Shown piece after piece: positions 42,198 to 50,719 of a stretch of DNA of 64,000 nt. The stretch comes from Streptomyces griseofuscus (GTDB lineage Bacteria; Actinomycetota; Actinomycetes; Streptomycetales; Streptomycetaceae), in assembly GCF_014673495.1 (NCBI RefSeq), contig NZ_CP051006.1, positions 8,657,741 to 8,721,740 on the forward strand, read 5' to 3'. A model generated the notes under the pieces. It searched no databases, was not told where the DNA came from, and saw only the letters and a list, made by a program, of their open reading frames with translations. Positions within the stretch are counted from its first letter, which is position 1. Each line of letters begins with the position of its first letter. The translations under genes and the position numbers were made by a program.

Positions 42198-43385
42198 TCA
42201 GAGGGCGGGCGCCGAGGTGTCGGTCCAGTCCAGGCGAAGGACGGCGAGGTCGTCGGTGTGCCGGTCCGCGTTGAGCGTGCGGGTCCGGGCGATGAGCTCG
42301 TCGAGGTGGGTGCCGGGGTCCGGTGAGGGGATCGTGTCGATGATCCGCAGCAGGCCCTCCACGCCGAGCCGGGCGCCGGTGCTGTCCGCGAAGCCTTCGA
42401 CCAGGCCGTCGGTGTAGGCGATGAGCGCGCCCCGGGCCGGCAGCGCGAGGGTGGTGGCGGGCCATCTGCCCAGTCCGGGCGCGATGCCGAGGGCGACCCC
42501 GTGGGCCGCGTCGACCTCCTGGGTGCCCTTGGCGGTGACGAGGAGGGGCTCGTGGTGGCCGGCCAGGTGCAGGGTCAGGACGCGGCTGTCCGGGTCCAGG
42601 GTGATGAGGGTGCAGGTGGTGAACAGGTCGCCGTCGGCGCGTTCGGCGATGTGGACCTGTTCCAGCAGGCCGAGCAGTTCCTGGTCGCGGTGCCCGCCGA
42701 GGGTGAGCGCGCGCCAGGCGATGCGCAGGCAGACACCGAGCGCGGCGGCGTCGGGGCCGTGGCCGCTGACGTCTCCGATCACGGCGTGCACCTGCCCGTC
42801 GTCGGTCTGCACGACGTCGAGGAAGTCACCGCCCAGAAGGGCCTGCGCCCGGCCGGGGTAGTAGCGGCTGGAGGCGGTGACGACGGTGGAGGACAGCAGG
42901 GGTTCGGGGAGCAGTCCGCGTTCCAGGCGGGCGTTCTCCTCGGCCCGCAGGCGCCCGATCTGCAGGGCGGCGTTGGCGCGTTCGGCCTGCTTTCGCTGGA
43001 CGGCGTAGCGGACGGCGCGCTGCATGAGGTCGGGCTGGACCTGGCCCTTGACGAGGTAGTCCTGGGCGCCGGCGGCGAGCGCGTCCACTCCCGCGCGGGG
43101 TTCGTCCAGGCCGGTGAGGACGATGACCGCGGCGTCGGCGTCCGGCTGGATCGCCTGGACCGTGTCCACGCCGGAGGCATCCGGCAGGTGCAGGTCGAGC
43201 AGGACGCAGTCGACGGGGTCCGTCCTGAGTGCCTGGCGTGCTTCCGCGGCCGTGCGGCAGCGCGTGAGGTCGTAGGGCAGGCCGGTGTCGTAGAGGAGCT
43301 CTTCGACGAGGAGGGCGTCTCCGTCGTCGTCCTCGACCAGGAGGAGACGGAACGGCTGCGTGCGGCCCGCGACGTGTTCGGTCAC
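42198..43385 (-). CDS. response regulator with SpoIIE/PP2C phosphatase output
   Basis: The 395-residue protein has an N-terminal receiver domain (FRLLLVEDDDGDALLVEELL acid pocket, CVLLDLHLPDASG with the phospho-acceptor Asp, VIVLTGLDEP, DYLVKG) and a C-terminal PP2C/SpoIIE serine phosphatase (ALLGGDFLDVVQTDDGQVHA, VIGDVSGHGPDAAALG, HHEPLLV, ALIAYTDGLVEGF). It probably dephosphorylates an anti-sigma antagonist when phosphorylated by its kinase. The GTG at 43385 overlaps the stop of the kinase gene by four bases, so the two are translated together and form a cognate pair. Confidence 0.93.
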   Translation of the reverse strand: MTEHVAGRTQPFRLLLVEDDDGDALLVEELLYDTGLPYDLTRCRTAAEARQALRTDPVDCVLLDLHLPDASGVDTVQAIQPDADAAVIVLTGLDEPRAGVDALAAGAQDYLVKGQVQPDLMQRAVRYAVQRKQAERANAALQIGRLRAEENARLERGLLPEPLLSSTVVTASSRYYPGRAQALLGGDFLDVVQTDDGQVHAVIGDVSGHGPDAAALGVCLRIAWRALTLGGHRDQELLGLLEQVHIAERADGDLFTTCTLITLDPDSRVLTLHLAGHHEPLLVTAKGTQEVDAAHGVALGIAPGLGRWPATTLALPARGALIAYTDGLVEGFADSTGARLGVEGLLRIIDTIPSPDPGTHLDELIARTRTLNADRHTDDLAVLRLDWTDTSAPAL

Positions 43386-44971
43386 GGCTGCGTCTTTCTC
43401 TGCGGGGCGGCCGGGGCGCTGTCGGCGGCGGGGAGGGTGAAGGCGACGCGGGTGCCCGGCTCGTGGCCGGCGTCGATGCGGATCCTGCCCCCGTGGAACT
43501 CCACGACCTTCTTGCACATCGCCAGGCCGATGCCGGTGCCGGGGTAGGCGTCCTTGGTGTGCAGCCGCTGGAAGAGCACGAAGACCTTCTCCCGGAACTC
43601 GGGAGCGATGCCGATGCCGTTGTCGCTGACCGCGAAGTGCCAGGTGTCGTCCTCGCGGGAGGCGCTGACGTGGATGCGCGCAGAGCGGTCGGGGCTGCGG
43701 AACTTGACCGCGTTGGACAGCAGGTTCTGCCAGAGCATGCCGAGCTGGGTCGGGTCCCCCACGACGGTGGGAAGGGCGTCGTGGGTGATCTCGGCGCCGG
43801 TCTCCTCCACGGTCACGCTCAGGTTGTCCAGGGCCCTGTCCAGCAGCGCCTCGAGGTCGACCCGCTGGTGGTCGTTGTACTGGCGGCCGACCCTGGAGAA
43901 GGCCAGCAGGTCGTTGATCAGGTTCTGCATGCGGTTGGCGCCGTCGACCGCGAAGGCGATGTACTGGTCGGCCTTCTCGTCCAGCTGGCCGCCGTAACGG
44001 CGCTGCAGCAGCTGGGTGAAGCTGGACACCTTGCGCAGCGGTTCCTGCAGATCGTGGGAGGCGACGTAGGCGAACTGCTCCAGCTCCGTGTTGGACCGCT
44101 TGAGATCCGCCGCCTGCTCGTCCAGCAGGACGCGGGACGCCTCGCTGAACGTGAGCTCCTCCAGCAGACGCCCGCGCATCGACTCGACGTCCGCGGCCAG
44201 CCGGCGCAGGTCGGCGGGGCCGGTGCCGGTGATGGAGCGCTCGAAGCGGCCCTGCGCCACCTCACGGGCGTCCGTGCCGAGCCGGCTCAGCGGCCCGGTG
44301 ATGCCCCGGCGCAGCCCCTCGAAGACCAGCACCGCCACCAGGGCGATGACGACGGCGATGACGACGAACACCCAGTTGCGCAGGGTGACGGCCCGGCGCA
44401 GGTCACCGGTGGCCGACGCCCGCTCGTCCTGGAGGTGCGCCTGCTGGCGCGTCAGGGCCTTGCGCAGCGCGTCGAACGCGGTCTTGCCCTGCGCCGTCCG
44501 CTCGGTGGCGAGCTTCACGGCGTTTCGGGGGGAGGCCGCCGAGACGGGTCGCGCTATGCGCTGCTGCCAGGCACCGGCCAGCTTCTCGGTCTCGGCCAGG
44601 TCGGCGCTCGCCCGGGCGTCGTCCCCGACCAGCGGACGCAGCTGCCCCAGGGCGCGTTTCTCGTCGGCCACGCCCTGCGTGTAGGGCTGGAGGAAGTCCG
44701 GGCGGCCCGACAGCCCGTAGCCGCGGATCCCGGTCTCCTGGTTGACCAGGGCCTGCTCCACCCGCATCGCCTCGATGAGGGCCGGCGAGCGCCGGTCCAC
44801 CAGCTCCGAGGTGATCTGCGACGTACGCCACATCGCCCAGCCGCCCAGCGATCCCAGGACGGCCAGGACGGCCAGCGTGACAAAGACCCCGGCGCGCAGC
44901 CAGCGCCGGGTCGTCCAGCGGGAGAAGACGCCCTCGTCGTGGGGCGGCTCACTGTTCTGTGCGGTTCGCAT
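43382..44971 (-). CDS. membrane histidine kinase with CHASE3 sensor
   Basis: The 529-residue protein has TM helix 1 (FVTLAVLAVLGSLGGWAM), an extracytoplasmic CHASE3 domain (RVEQALVNQETGIRGYGLSG, FLQPYTQG), TM helix 2 (VFVVIAVVIALVAVLVFEGL), a HAMP linker, the phospho-acceptor His in FAYVASHDLQEPLRKVSSF, and the ATP-binding domain (LWQNLLSNAVKF, FAVSDNGIGI, TGIGLAMCKKVVEFHGG). This is the phytochrome-like/cyanobacterial-type kinase group, often paired with Rcp-like receivers such as the one at 45449. The ATG at 44971 has GAGGGACAC upstream. Confidence 0.94.
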   Translation of the reverse strand: MRTAQNSEPPHDEGVFSRWTTRRWLRAGVFVTLAVLAVLGSLGGWAMWRTSQITSELVDRRSPALIEAMRVEQALVNQETGIRGYGLSGRPDFLQPYTQGVADEKRALGQLRPLVGDDARASADLAETEKLAGAWQQRIARPVSAASPRNAVKLATERTAQGKTAFDALRKALTRQQAHLQDERASATGDLRRAVTLRNWVFVVIAVVIALVAVLVFEGLRRGITGPLSRLGTDAREVAQGRFERSITGTGPADLRRLAADVESMRGRLLEELTFSEASRVLLDEQAADLKRSNTELEQFAYVASHDLQEPLRKVSSFTQLLQRRYGGQLDEKADQYIAFAVDGANRMQNLINDLLAFSRVGRQYNDHQRVDLEALLDRALDNLSVTVEETGAEITHDALPTVVGDPTQLGMLWQNLLSNAVKFRSPDRSARIHVSASREDDTWHFAVSDNGIGIAPEFREKVFVLFQRLHTKDAYPGTGIGLAMCKKVVEFHGGRIRIDAGHEPGTRVAFTLPAADSAPAAPQRKTQP

Positions 44972-45079
44972 GTGTCCCTCGGTGATCCGGACCGTGTCCC
45001 GGCGCACGGCGCAGACACTGTACCCAGGGTCCGACAACGCATGTTGTCCGAGGTGAGATCGGCGACGTAGGGTGACCCC

Positions 45080-45445
45080 ATGCCTGGTCCATCTTCCGCC
45101 TCACGTTCGTCCGCGGAGACGGCCGCACTGGTCACGCAGGTGGTGGACGAACTCGCCCGGCGTCTCATGCCGGACACCGTCCTGCCGCTGGACGAAGGCG
45201 CCGACACGGCCGGCGAGACCCGCCGGCGCGCGCTGCAGCGCCTTCAGGTCCTCGCCGGCGTCAAGCAGGCCCTCAGGCGCCTGGAGGACCAGGCCGCCCA
45301 TGTCGCGGCCGCGAGCGGCGCGGGTTACCCCGAGATCGGCCAGGCCCTGAACATGAGCCGTCAGGGGGCCCGGCGCCGCTGGCCCGGACTGATCACCAGC
45401 AGCACCTGTCATCGGACCCCCCAACCCACCCCCCGGAGCTTGTGA
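45080..45445 (+). CDS. small helix-turn-helix protein
   Basis: The 121-residue protein is helical with a probable C-terminal HTH (SGAGYPEIGQALNMSRQGAR, RRWPG). AGGGTGA lies 7 bases before the ATG. It is divergent from the kinase and immediately upstream (3-base gap) of the stand-alone receiver, so the two are likely one operon. Similar short HTH proteins occur in Streptomyces without assigned function. It may be the output for this signalling block. Confidence 0.75.
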   Translation: MPGPSSASRSSAETAALVTQVVDELARRLMPDTVLPLDEGADTAGETRRRALQRLQVLAGVKQALRRLEDQAAHVAAASGAGYPEIGQALNMSRQGARRRWPGLITSSTCHRTPQPTPRSL

Positions 45446-45448
45446 ACC

Positions 45449-45880
45449 ATGGCCGCCGCCGCTATCCGCCCCTATGACGTGCTGCTGGTCGAGGACGACG
45501 TCGCCGACGCGATGCTCATCCAGGACGCCCTCTCCGAGCGCGGGGCCCGCAACCTGACCCAGGTCTGCGACGGCGTCGCCGCCCTGGACTACCTGCGCGA
45601 CCCGGACAACGCGCGCCCCGACCTGATCGTCCTCGACCTCAACATGCCGCGCATGAACGGCCGCGAGTTCCTCGCCGTGGTCAAGGAGGACCCCGCGCTG
45701 CGCACCATCCCGGTCGTCGTGCTGACCACCTCCGCCGCCCCCGACGACGTCTCCGGCGCCTACAGCCACCACGCGAACGCCTACGTCACCAAGCCGGTCA
45801 ACCTGGAGGAGTTCGAGGCGGCGGTCCGCAGCATCGACACCTTCTACCTGGACGTCGCCGTCAAGCCCCCCAAGGAGTGA
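45449..45880 (+). CDS. stand-alone response regulator receiver (Rcp1-like)
   Basis: The 143-residue single receiver domain has the acid pocket YDVLLVEDDVADAMLI, phospho-acceptor DLIVLDLNMPRMNGREFLAV, VVVLTTSAAPDDV and the Lys switch AYVTKPVNLEEFEAAVRSID. There is no output domain. The class typically receives phosphate from CHASE3 or phytochrome-type kinases like the one encoded at 43382-44971. GGAG is 9 bases upstream of the ATG. Confidence 0.92.
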   Translation: MAAAAIRPYDVLLVEDDVADAMLIQDALSERGARNLTQVCDGVAALDYLRDPDNARPDLIVLDLNMPRMNGREFLAVVKEDPALRTIPVVVLTTSAAPDDVSGAYSHHANAYVTKPVNLEEFEAAVRSIDTFYLDVAVKPPKE

Positions 45881-45950
45881 CCCCCGGCCTGCCGGGCGGA
45901 CCCCGCCTCTGCGCGGCGGGCACGCACGACGATCCGCGCAGCCCGGCCCC

Positions 45951-45982
45951 GACGGGCCCCGGCCCCACGGCCGGGGCCCGTC
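45951..45982 (+). terminator. hairpin terminator after the receiver gene
   Basis: GACGGGCCCCGGCC (45951-45964), loop CCAC, GGCCGGGGCCCGTC (45969-45982): 14 paired bases, 71 bases after the stop. Confidence 0.8.
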
Positions 45983-46230
45983 GGCACACCCGGGCGGAAC
46001 TTCCGCGCCCCCGCCCGGCGGCCCCCAGCACCCCAGCCTTGCGGCAGACCACGCCACCGGGCCCGCAGCGCTGAACAACGGCCCCGGGCAGCGGCGTTGG
46101 GCTACTCGGCACACAACCTCCACATCATGATCCGCACCACACGGACAACCCCCGCCGCCGTACCCGCGTCTTGATCCACAACAGACCGCCACGCCCCGGT
46201 CCTCCCGGACGGGGCGTACCCCCGACCCCC

Positions 46231-46259
46231 TATACACTCTGTGTATACACGTCGTGTAT
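46231..46259. promoter_or_regulatory. two overlapping operator palindromes before the TPR gene
   Basis: TATACAC-TCT-GTGTATA (46231-46247) and ATACAC-GTC-GTGTAT (46245-46259) are both perfect inverted repeats that share three bases. They end 12 bases before the TPR start, over the likely promoter. The A/T-rich half-site TATACAC is striking in this GC-rich DNA and resembles GntR- or TetR-type operators. No candidate regulator is adjacent. Confidence 0.65.
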
Positions 46260-46271
46260 GGAAAGGTATGC

Positions 46272-47312
46272 ATGTACGGCAAGGCTTTCGCCCCCGAGTA
46301 CCAGGGCGCCCTGACCACCCTGTCCGTGAACTCCTCCCTGACGGACGTGCTGACAGAAGGCATCGACAAGCTCCGCGAGGCCGAACGGTCCGGGCACCCG
46401 GCCGAGGCCGCCCGCTGCGGACTCGCCGTGGCCGAGGCCTACCGGCGCCTCGGCAAGGTACGGGAAGCCGACCAGGCCTGGAAGGCCAGCTACCGCACCG
46501 CCCGCCAGGCCGGCGACACCGCCGCGATGGCATGGGCCCTGTGGAGCGGCGGCACCCTCGCCCGCCAGCGCGGAGCCTTCCCCCTGGCCTGGCGACTGCT
46601 CGGCCTCGCCGCCGAACTCGGCGAACAGGCAGGCGACATCGTCTGCCGCGGCTACTCCCTGGCCGGACTCGCCGAAACCGGCCGCATCCAGGGCGACTAC
46701 GACGCCGTCGGCCGCCTCCACGAACAACTGCTGGCCGAGGCCCGCAGGCGCGGCGAGGCCCGCCACACGGTCTGGGCCCTGGAAGGCATCGCCCAGATGC
46801 ACCGCAACACCGGCGACTACGACCGCGCCTACACCCTCTTCGAAGAAGCTGCGGAGATAGCCCAACGCGCCGAGGACACCCGCGGCCACGCCTGGGCCCT
46901 GCGCGGCCTCGCGGACATCCTCTCGGTACGCGACAAGAACACCGAGAAAGCACTCGAACTCCTCTCCCGCGCGGAGACCGGCTGCCGCGCGATGAACCTC
47001 TCCAGCGCCCTTGCCTACAACCACAAGATGCAGGGCAACGTCCTCCACCGGGCCGGCCGCCACGAAGAAGCACGGCAGATGTACGAGCTGGCACTCACCG
47101 AGTTCCGCGCCATGAGCGAGCCCCGCGGCGAGGCACTCGCCCGCCTCGGCCTCGCCAAGTCACGGGCACGACTCGACCGCACCCACGCCGAGACCACCGC
47201 CGAACTCACCGCACTGGCACGCTCACTGGAAGGCAGCGGCCTCAAACACGTACAACGGCTGGTGACCCGCGCCCAGGAGGAGTTCGCACGCGAGGCGGAG
47301 GCCGTACGATGA
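46272..47312 (+). CDS. tetratricopeptide repeat protein
   Basis: The 346-residue protein has about seven TPR-like helical pairs with the A-G-Y-A pattern: AEAYRRLGKVREADQAWKAS, GGTLARQRGAFPLAWRLLGL, GLAETGRIQGDYDAVGRLHE, GIAQMHRNTGDYDRAYTLFE, GLADILSVRDKNTEKALELL and GNVLHRAGRHEEARQMYELA. There is no DNA-binding or enzymatic domain, so it is a protein-protein scaffold. The ATG at 46272 has GGAAAGG 5 bases upstream. Its stop overlaps the start of the polyprenyl synthase (ATGA), implying a partner role for that enzyme. Confidence 0.88.
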   Translation: MYGKAFAPEYQGALTTLSVNSSLTDVLTEGIDKLREAERSGHPAEAARCGLAVAEAYRRLGKVREADQAWKASYRTARQAGDTAAMAWALWSGGTLARQRGAFPLAWRLLGLAAELGEQAGDIVCRGYSLAGLAETGRIQGDYDAVGRLHEQLLAEARRRGEARHTVWALEGIAQMHRNTGDYDRAYTLFEEAAEIAQRAEDTRGHAWALRGLADILSVRDKNTEKALELLSRAETGCRAMNLSSALAYNHKMQGNVLHRAGRHEEARQMYELALTEFRAMSEPRGEALARLGLAKSRARLDRTHAETTAELTALARSLEGSGLKHVQRLVTRAQEEFAREAEAVR

Positions 47313-48328
47313 CCGCCCTGCACGCCCCGCCCGCAGCCCCCGAAGTCCTCGCCCGCTGCACCGCGCTGGTACGCCCCGCCCTGCGCGAGGCGATCGGCCG
47401 GCTGCACCCGTGGACCGCCGAGATGGCCGCGTACTCCTTCGGCTGGTGCGAGGTGGGCGGCACACCCACCACCACCGCCGGCGGCAAAGGCGTTCGACAG
47501 GCACTGGCCGTACTCGGCGCACGCGCGGCAGGCGCCGACGCACGCACCGCAATACCCGCCGCGGTCGCCGTGGAACTGGTCCACACCTTCTCGCTCCTGC
47601 ACGACGACATCATGGACGGCGACGCCACCCGGCGCCGCCGCCCCGCCGTGTGGAAGGCATACGGCACCGGCCCCGCGGTACTGGCCGGCGACGCCCTGTT
47701 CGCCCTGGCGGTGGAGACCCTCGCCGCCGCCCCCCAAGGCGCCCGCGCCGTACGGCTCCTGTCCACAGCCCTGACCGACCTGGTCCGCGGACAGGCCGAC
47801 GACCTGCTGTTCACCGGCCGCCCCCATACCGGCCCCGGCAAGGTGACCACCGAGGAGTACCAGGCGATGGCCGAGGCCAAGACCGGCGCCCTCCTCGGCT
47901 GCGCCTGCGCCCTGGGCGCCGCGCTCGGCGGGGCCGGCGAGGACACCACCGACGCGCTCGACCGGGCCGGACGGCATCTCGGCATCGCCTTCCAGCTGGT
48001 CGACGACGTCCTCGGGATCTGGGGCGACCCCGCCGTCACCGGCAAACCCACGGGCGGCGACCTGCGGGAGGGCAAGAAGACCTACCCGGTCCTGGCCGCC
48101 CTCGTCTCCCCGGACGCCCGCGCCCTGCCCGACCTGCTCAACTCACCGGCGCGGACCCAGGAGGCCGCCGCCCTGATCGAAGCGGCCGGCGGCCGCACGG
48201 CGGCACTGGCCGAGGCCCGCACCCACACGGCCGCCGCCCGCGCCCTCCTGACCCGCACACCCCTGGCCACCGGCGCCGTGGAAGACCTGCTCACGGTGCT
48301 GGACTACCTCGTCGGCCGCGACCTGTAG
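47309..48328 (+). CDS. polyprenyl diphosphate synthase
   Basis: The 339-residue trans-isoprenyl diphosphate synthase has the first Asp-rich motif LLHDDIMD (97-103) and the second FQLVDDVLGIWGD (228-240), with the KGVRQALAVLGARAAG substrate lysine/arginine region at the N-terminus and KTGALL in the middle. It condenses isopentenyl diphosphate with an allylic diphosphate to geranyl-, farnesyl- or geranylgeranyl diphosphate; chain length cannot be fixed from sequence alone. It is coupled to the TPR gene. No terpene cyclase or prenyltransferase lies nearby in the window. Confidence 0.93.
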   Translation: MTALHAPPAAPEVLARCTALVRPALREAIGRLHPWTAEMAAYSFGWCEVGGTPTTTAGGKGVRQALAVLGARAAGADARTAIPAAVAVELVHTFSLLHDDIMDGDATRRRRPAVWKAYGTGPAVLAGDALFALAVETLAAAPQGARAVRLLSTALTDLVRGQADDLLFTGRPHTGPGKVTTEEYQAMAEAKTGALLGCACALGAALGGAGEDTTDALDRAGRHLGIAFQLVDDVLGIWGDPAVTGKPTGGDLREGKKTYPVLAALVSPDARALPDLLNSPARTQEAAALIEAAGGRTAALAEARTHTAAARALLTRTPLATGAVEDLLTVLDYLVGRDL

Positions 48329-48353
48329 ACCCACCGGCACACCGCGCCGGCCC

Positions 48354-48382
48354 GTAAGCCGGCGGGCCGGCCGCCGGCTTAC
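48354..48382. terminator. bidirectional hairpin between convergent genes
   Basis: GTAAGCCGGCGG (48354-48365), loop GCCGG, CCGCCGGCTTAC (48371-48382), between the synthase stop (48328) and the ABC ATPase stop (48387). Confidence 0.8.
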
Positions 48383-48386
48383 GGCA

Positions 48387-49193
48387 TCAGCGGCCCGAGC
48401 GCGCGTACCACCGGCCGTCGTGGCGGGCCACATGAACGGGACGCCCGAAGCAGAGCGTCATGTTGTCCGCGGTGAGCACACCGTCCACCGCCCCGGACGC
48501 CAGCTTTCGGCCCTCCTTGAGCAGGAAGGCATGCGTGGTGCTGGGCGGGAGCTCCTCCACATAGTGCGTGACCGTGACGGTGGCGAGGGCGGGCTGGTCG
48601 GCCGCCAGGCGCTGCAGCGCGTCCACGAGATCCTCACGGGAGGGGAGATCGAGGGCGTTGAACGGCTCGTCGAGCAGCAGCAGCGCCGGATCCGCCATCA
48701 GCGCACGGCAGATCAGGATCCGGGCCCGCTGGCCGCCCGAGCAGTCACCGAACCGGCGGTCGGCGAACTCCTTGCACCCCAGCTCGGCCAGCAGGACGCG
48801 GGCACGCTCGCGCACCGCGGTCCCGTACTCCCGCCACAACGGCTGCACCGTCCCCGTCGCCCCCGTCAGGACGACCGTGTGGGCGGTGGCGTCGGGCGGG
48901 ACCTTCTGCGCGGCGGACACCAGACCGACACGCGCCCGCAGCTCACGCATGTCGATGCGGCCGAGCCGGTCACCGAGAACCTCGACGCTGCCGAGCGTGG
49001 GATACATGGCCGCCCCGACGAGCCGCAACAAGGTCGTCTTGCCGGCCCCGTTCGCCCCCAGCAGCGCCCAGTGCTCGCCGGACCGGACAATCCAGTCGAT
49101 CCCGTCGAGGACGATCTCCTGCCCGCTGCTACGCCGGTGGACGGCGACACCCCTCAGAGCGACGACGGCGCGGGAATCCTGGTTCTCGGTCAC
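48387..49193 (-). CDS. ABC transporter ATP-binding protein
   Basis: The 268-residue ATPase has Walker A LLGANGAGKTTLLRLVG, signature FGDCSGGQRARILICRALM, Walker B ALLLLDEPFNALDLPS and the switch histidine in VTVTHYVEEL. The form is that of ModF/YlmA-like single ATPases; no permease gene is adjacent, so it may act as a stand-alone ABC-F-like or repair ATPase, or pair with a distant permease. The GTG at 49193 gives the usual start; the frame is open much further upstream through the next genes' antisense. Confidence 0.88.
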   Translation of the reverse strand: MTENQDSRAVVALRGVAVHRRSSGQEIVLDGIDWIVRSGEHWALLGANGAGKTTLLRLVGAAMYPTLGSVEVLGDRLGRIDMRELRARVGLVSAAQKVPPDATAHTVVLTGATGTVQPLWREYGTAVRERARVLLAELGCKEFADRRFGDCSGGQRARILICRALMADPALLLLDEPFNALDLPSREDLVDALQRLAADQPALATVTVTHYVEELPPSTTHAFLLKEGRKLASGAVDGVLTADNMTLCFGRPVHVARHDGRWYARSGR

Positions 49194-49294
49194 CCCGGCA
49201 CAGTAGTGCCGCGGGCGGCAACCGCACCGGACGCGCCCAGAGAACGGACACCCCGGCCGACCCCGCCGGTCACAGCACAGGATCCCAGGGGTTC

Positions 49295-49777
49295 TCACAT
49301 GTGCCGCATCCACACACCGGGCTCCACATAGGCGCCCTGACCGCTGTCCTTGTCGACACGCCGCAGGCCGAGCCCCCGCGGGACGACGTACTCGCCCGAC
49401 GCCGGGAAGACCAGGCCCGTCCACCGCTCCCACTCGCAGACCGTGCCGGTCCTCGTCTGCGAGGCCGGCGCGGCGGCGACGATGCGCGCACCGGGACGCT
49501 GGTGGGTGCGGATCCACGGGTCGAGCGAGGTGCCGTCCGGGCGGGCCCACCCCATGAACGACTCGATCGGCGCGAGAGGGTACCGCGACTCCAGGGTCGG
49601 GCGGACCGGCCCGATCACCCGCGGCCACCCCCGCTCCACGGCGACCGGCACCCCGCGCTCGTCGGCCAGTGCCGGGTTCAGCTCGGCGAACCACTCCCGG
49701 ATCCGACCGATGTACTGCTTCACCAGCCGGTCCGCCGCGATGCGCCACCACAACGCACTGCCGCCGGAAAGACGCAT
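49295..49777 (-). CDS. hypothetical protein similar to GNAT-associated C-terminal regions
   Basis: The 160-residue protein has the segments ESFMGWARPDGTSLDPWIRT, GTVCEWERWTGLVFPASGEY and YVEPGVWMRHM, familiar from the C-terminal part of a group of Streptomyces proteins annotated as acetyltransferases. The N-terminal GNAT core is not visible, so this may be a truncated or domain-only form. The ATG at 49777 has GGAAAG upstream. No function can be assigned. Confidence 0.6.
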   Translation of the reverse strand: MRLSGGSALWWRIAADRLVKQYIGRIREWFAELNPALADERGVPVAVERGWPRVIGPVRPTLESRYPLAPIESFMGWARPDGTSLDPWIRTHQRPGARIVAAAPASQTRTGTVCEWERWTGLVFPASGEYVVPRGLGLRRVDKDSGQGAYVEPGVWMRHM

Positions 49778-49852
49778 GAGGCAGGTGCACCGGCAGCCGC
49801 CGCAGGACCGGCCCCTGAGGACGGGGCCTACGGCGGGTGACCGGAGCCGTTC

Positions 49853-50719
49853 TCAAGGCCGGCGCGTCAACTCCCGGGCGGACAGCACCGACGTCAGAAG
49901 CGCCGTGTCGAAGGAGGAACCGACGGCCAGCTGGGCGGTGTTGCCGTAGGCGTTCAACGCCTTCTTGGTCATACGCAGCGCCAGCGGCGAACGGCGGGTC
50001 AGCGGTTTGCTCCACTCTCTGACGGCCGAGTCGAGCTGCTCCAGCGGCACGACCTTGTTCAGAAGGGACAGCTCCTTCGCCTTCGAGGCGTCGAAGGCAG
50101 CACAGGTCAGCAGCAGCTCGCGGACTTCCGGCTGCCCCCCTTCGCGCAGAAGACGGGGGAGAATGCCGCCCCACGCGGGCGGGACACCGAGCCCCAATTC
50201 CGGCATACGGAAACGGCAGTTGTCCGCCCCCACCCGCAGATCGCAGAGCACCGCCAGTCCCAGACCGGCACCGATCACCCGGCCGTGCAGCCGCGCGATG
50301 GTCACCAACTCGGTTCCCCTGAGGGCATCGCACAAGCGCTCCGCCTTGGTCAGGAGCGCGCTGAGCGCCTCGCCCGACGGATCCTGTGCGAGAAGCGTCG
50401 AGAACTCGGTGCGGTCCCCTCCCACGCTGAAGTCGTCCCCGGCGCCGGCCAGTATCAGCACACGAATACCAGGATCGGCCTCCGCACGGAACAGGACGTC
50501 AAGGAGATCATCGAGGACCTTCCCCGATATGGCGTTATCGGACTCAGGGATATTCAACTGAACGGTGAGGACAGAGGATTCGAGCGTGACGAGAAGCGTC
50601 TTGTAGCTGTTGATGTGTCTACTTCTTTCTTCAGACTCTGCACATCGAAAATGATCATTCCTCAGCCGAGAGCCAACTGCATGGACGTCATCCGGCGAAA
50701 AGCGATGCGCGGCTCCCAC
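49853..50719 (-). CDS. enoyl-CoA hydratase/isomerase (crotonase) family protein
   Basis: The crotonase fold begins at about residue 37 (NSYKTLLVTLESSVLTVQLN, IPESDNAISGKVLDDLLDVL). Oxyanion-hole elements are GDDFSVGGDRTEF and RLHGRVIGAGLGLAVLCDLR, and the MPELGLGVPPAWGG segment carries the Glu used by many hydratases. The first 36 residues, read from a GTG at 50719, overlap the P450 gene and are not family-like; the real start may be a rare codon near 50614, after GAAGAAAG. Codons are less GC-biased than in neighbours. Paired with the P450, it probably acts on an acyl-thioester from an unseen pathway. Confidence 0.8.
   Translation of the reverse strand: MGAAHRFSPDDVHAVGSRLRNDHFRCAESEERSRHINSYKTLLVTLESSVLTVQLNIPESDNAISGKVLDDLLDVLFRAEADPGIRVLILAGAGDDFSVGGDRTEFSTLLAQDPSGEALSALLTKAERLCDALRGTELVTIARLHGRVIGAGLGLAVLCDLRVGADNCRFRMPELGLGVPPAWGGILPRLLREGGQPEVRELLLTCAAFDASKAKELSLLNKVVPLEQLDSAVREWSKPLTRRSPLALRMTKKALNAYGNTAQLAVGSSFDTALLTSVLSARELTRRP

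Noticed and set aside
48387..50333. The ABC ATPase extended upstream to a 648-residue protein
   Set aside because: The upstream extension is an antisense or alternative frame of the hypothetical and crotonase genes; the ATPase fold starts right after the GTG at 49193.
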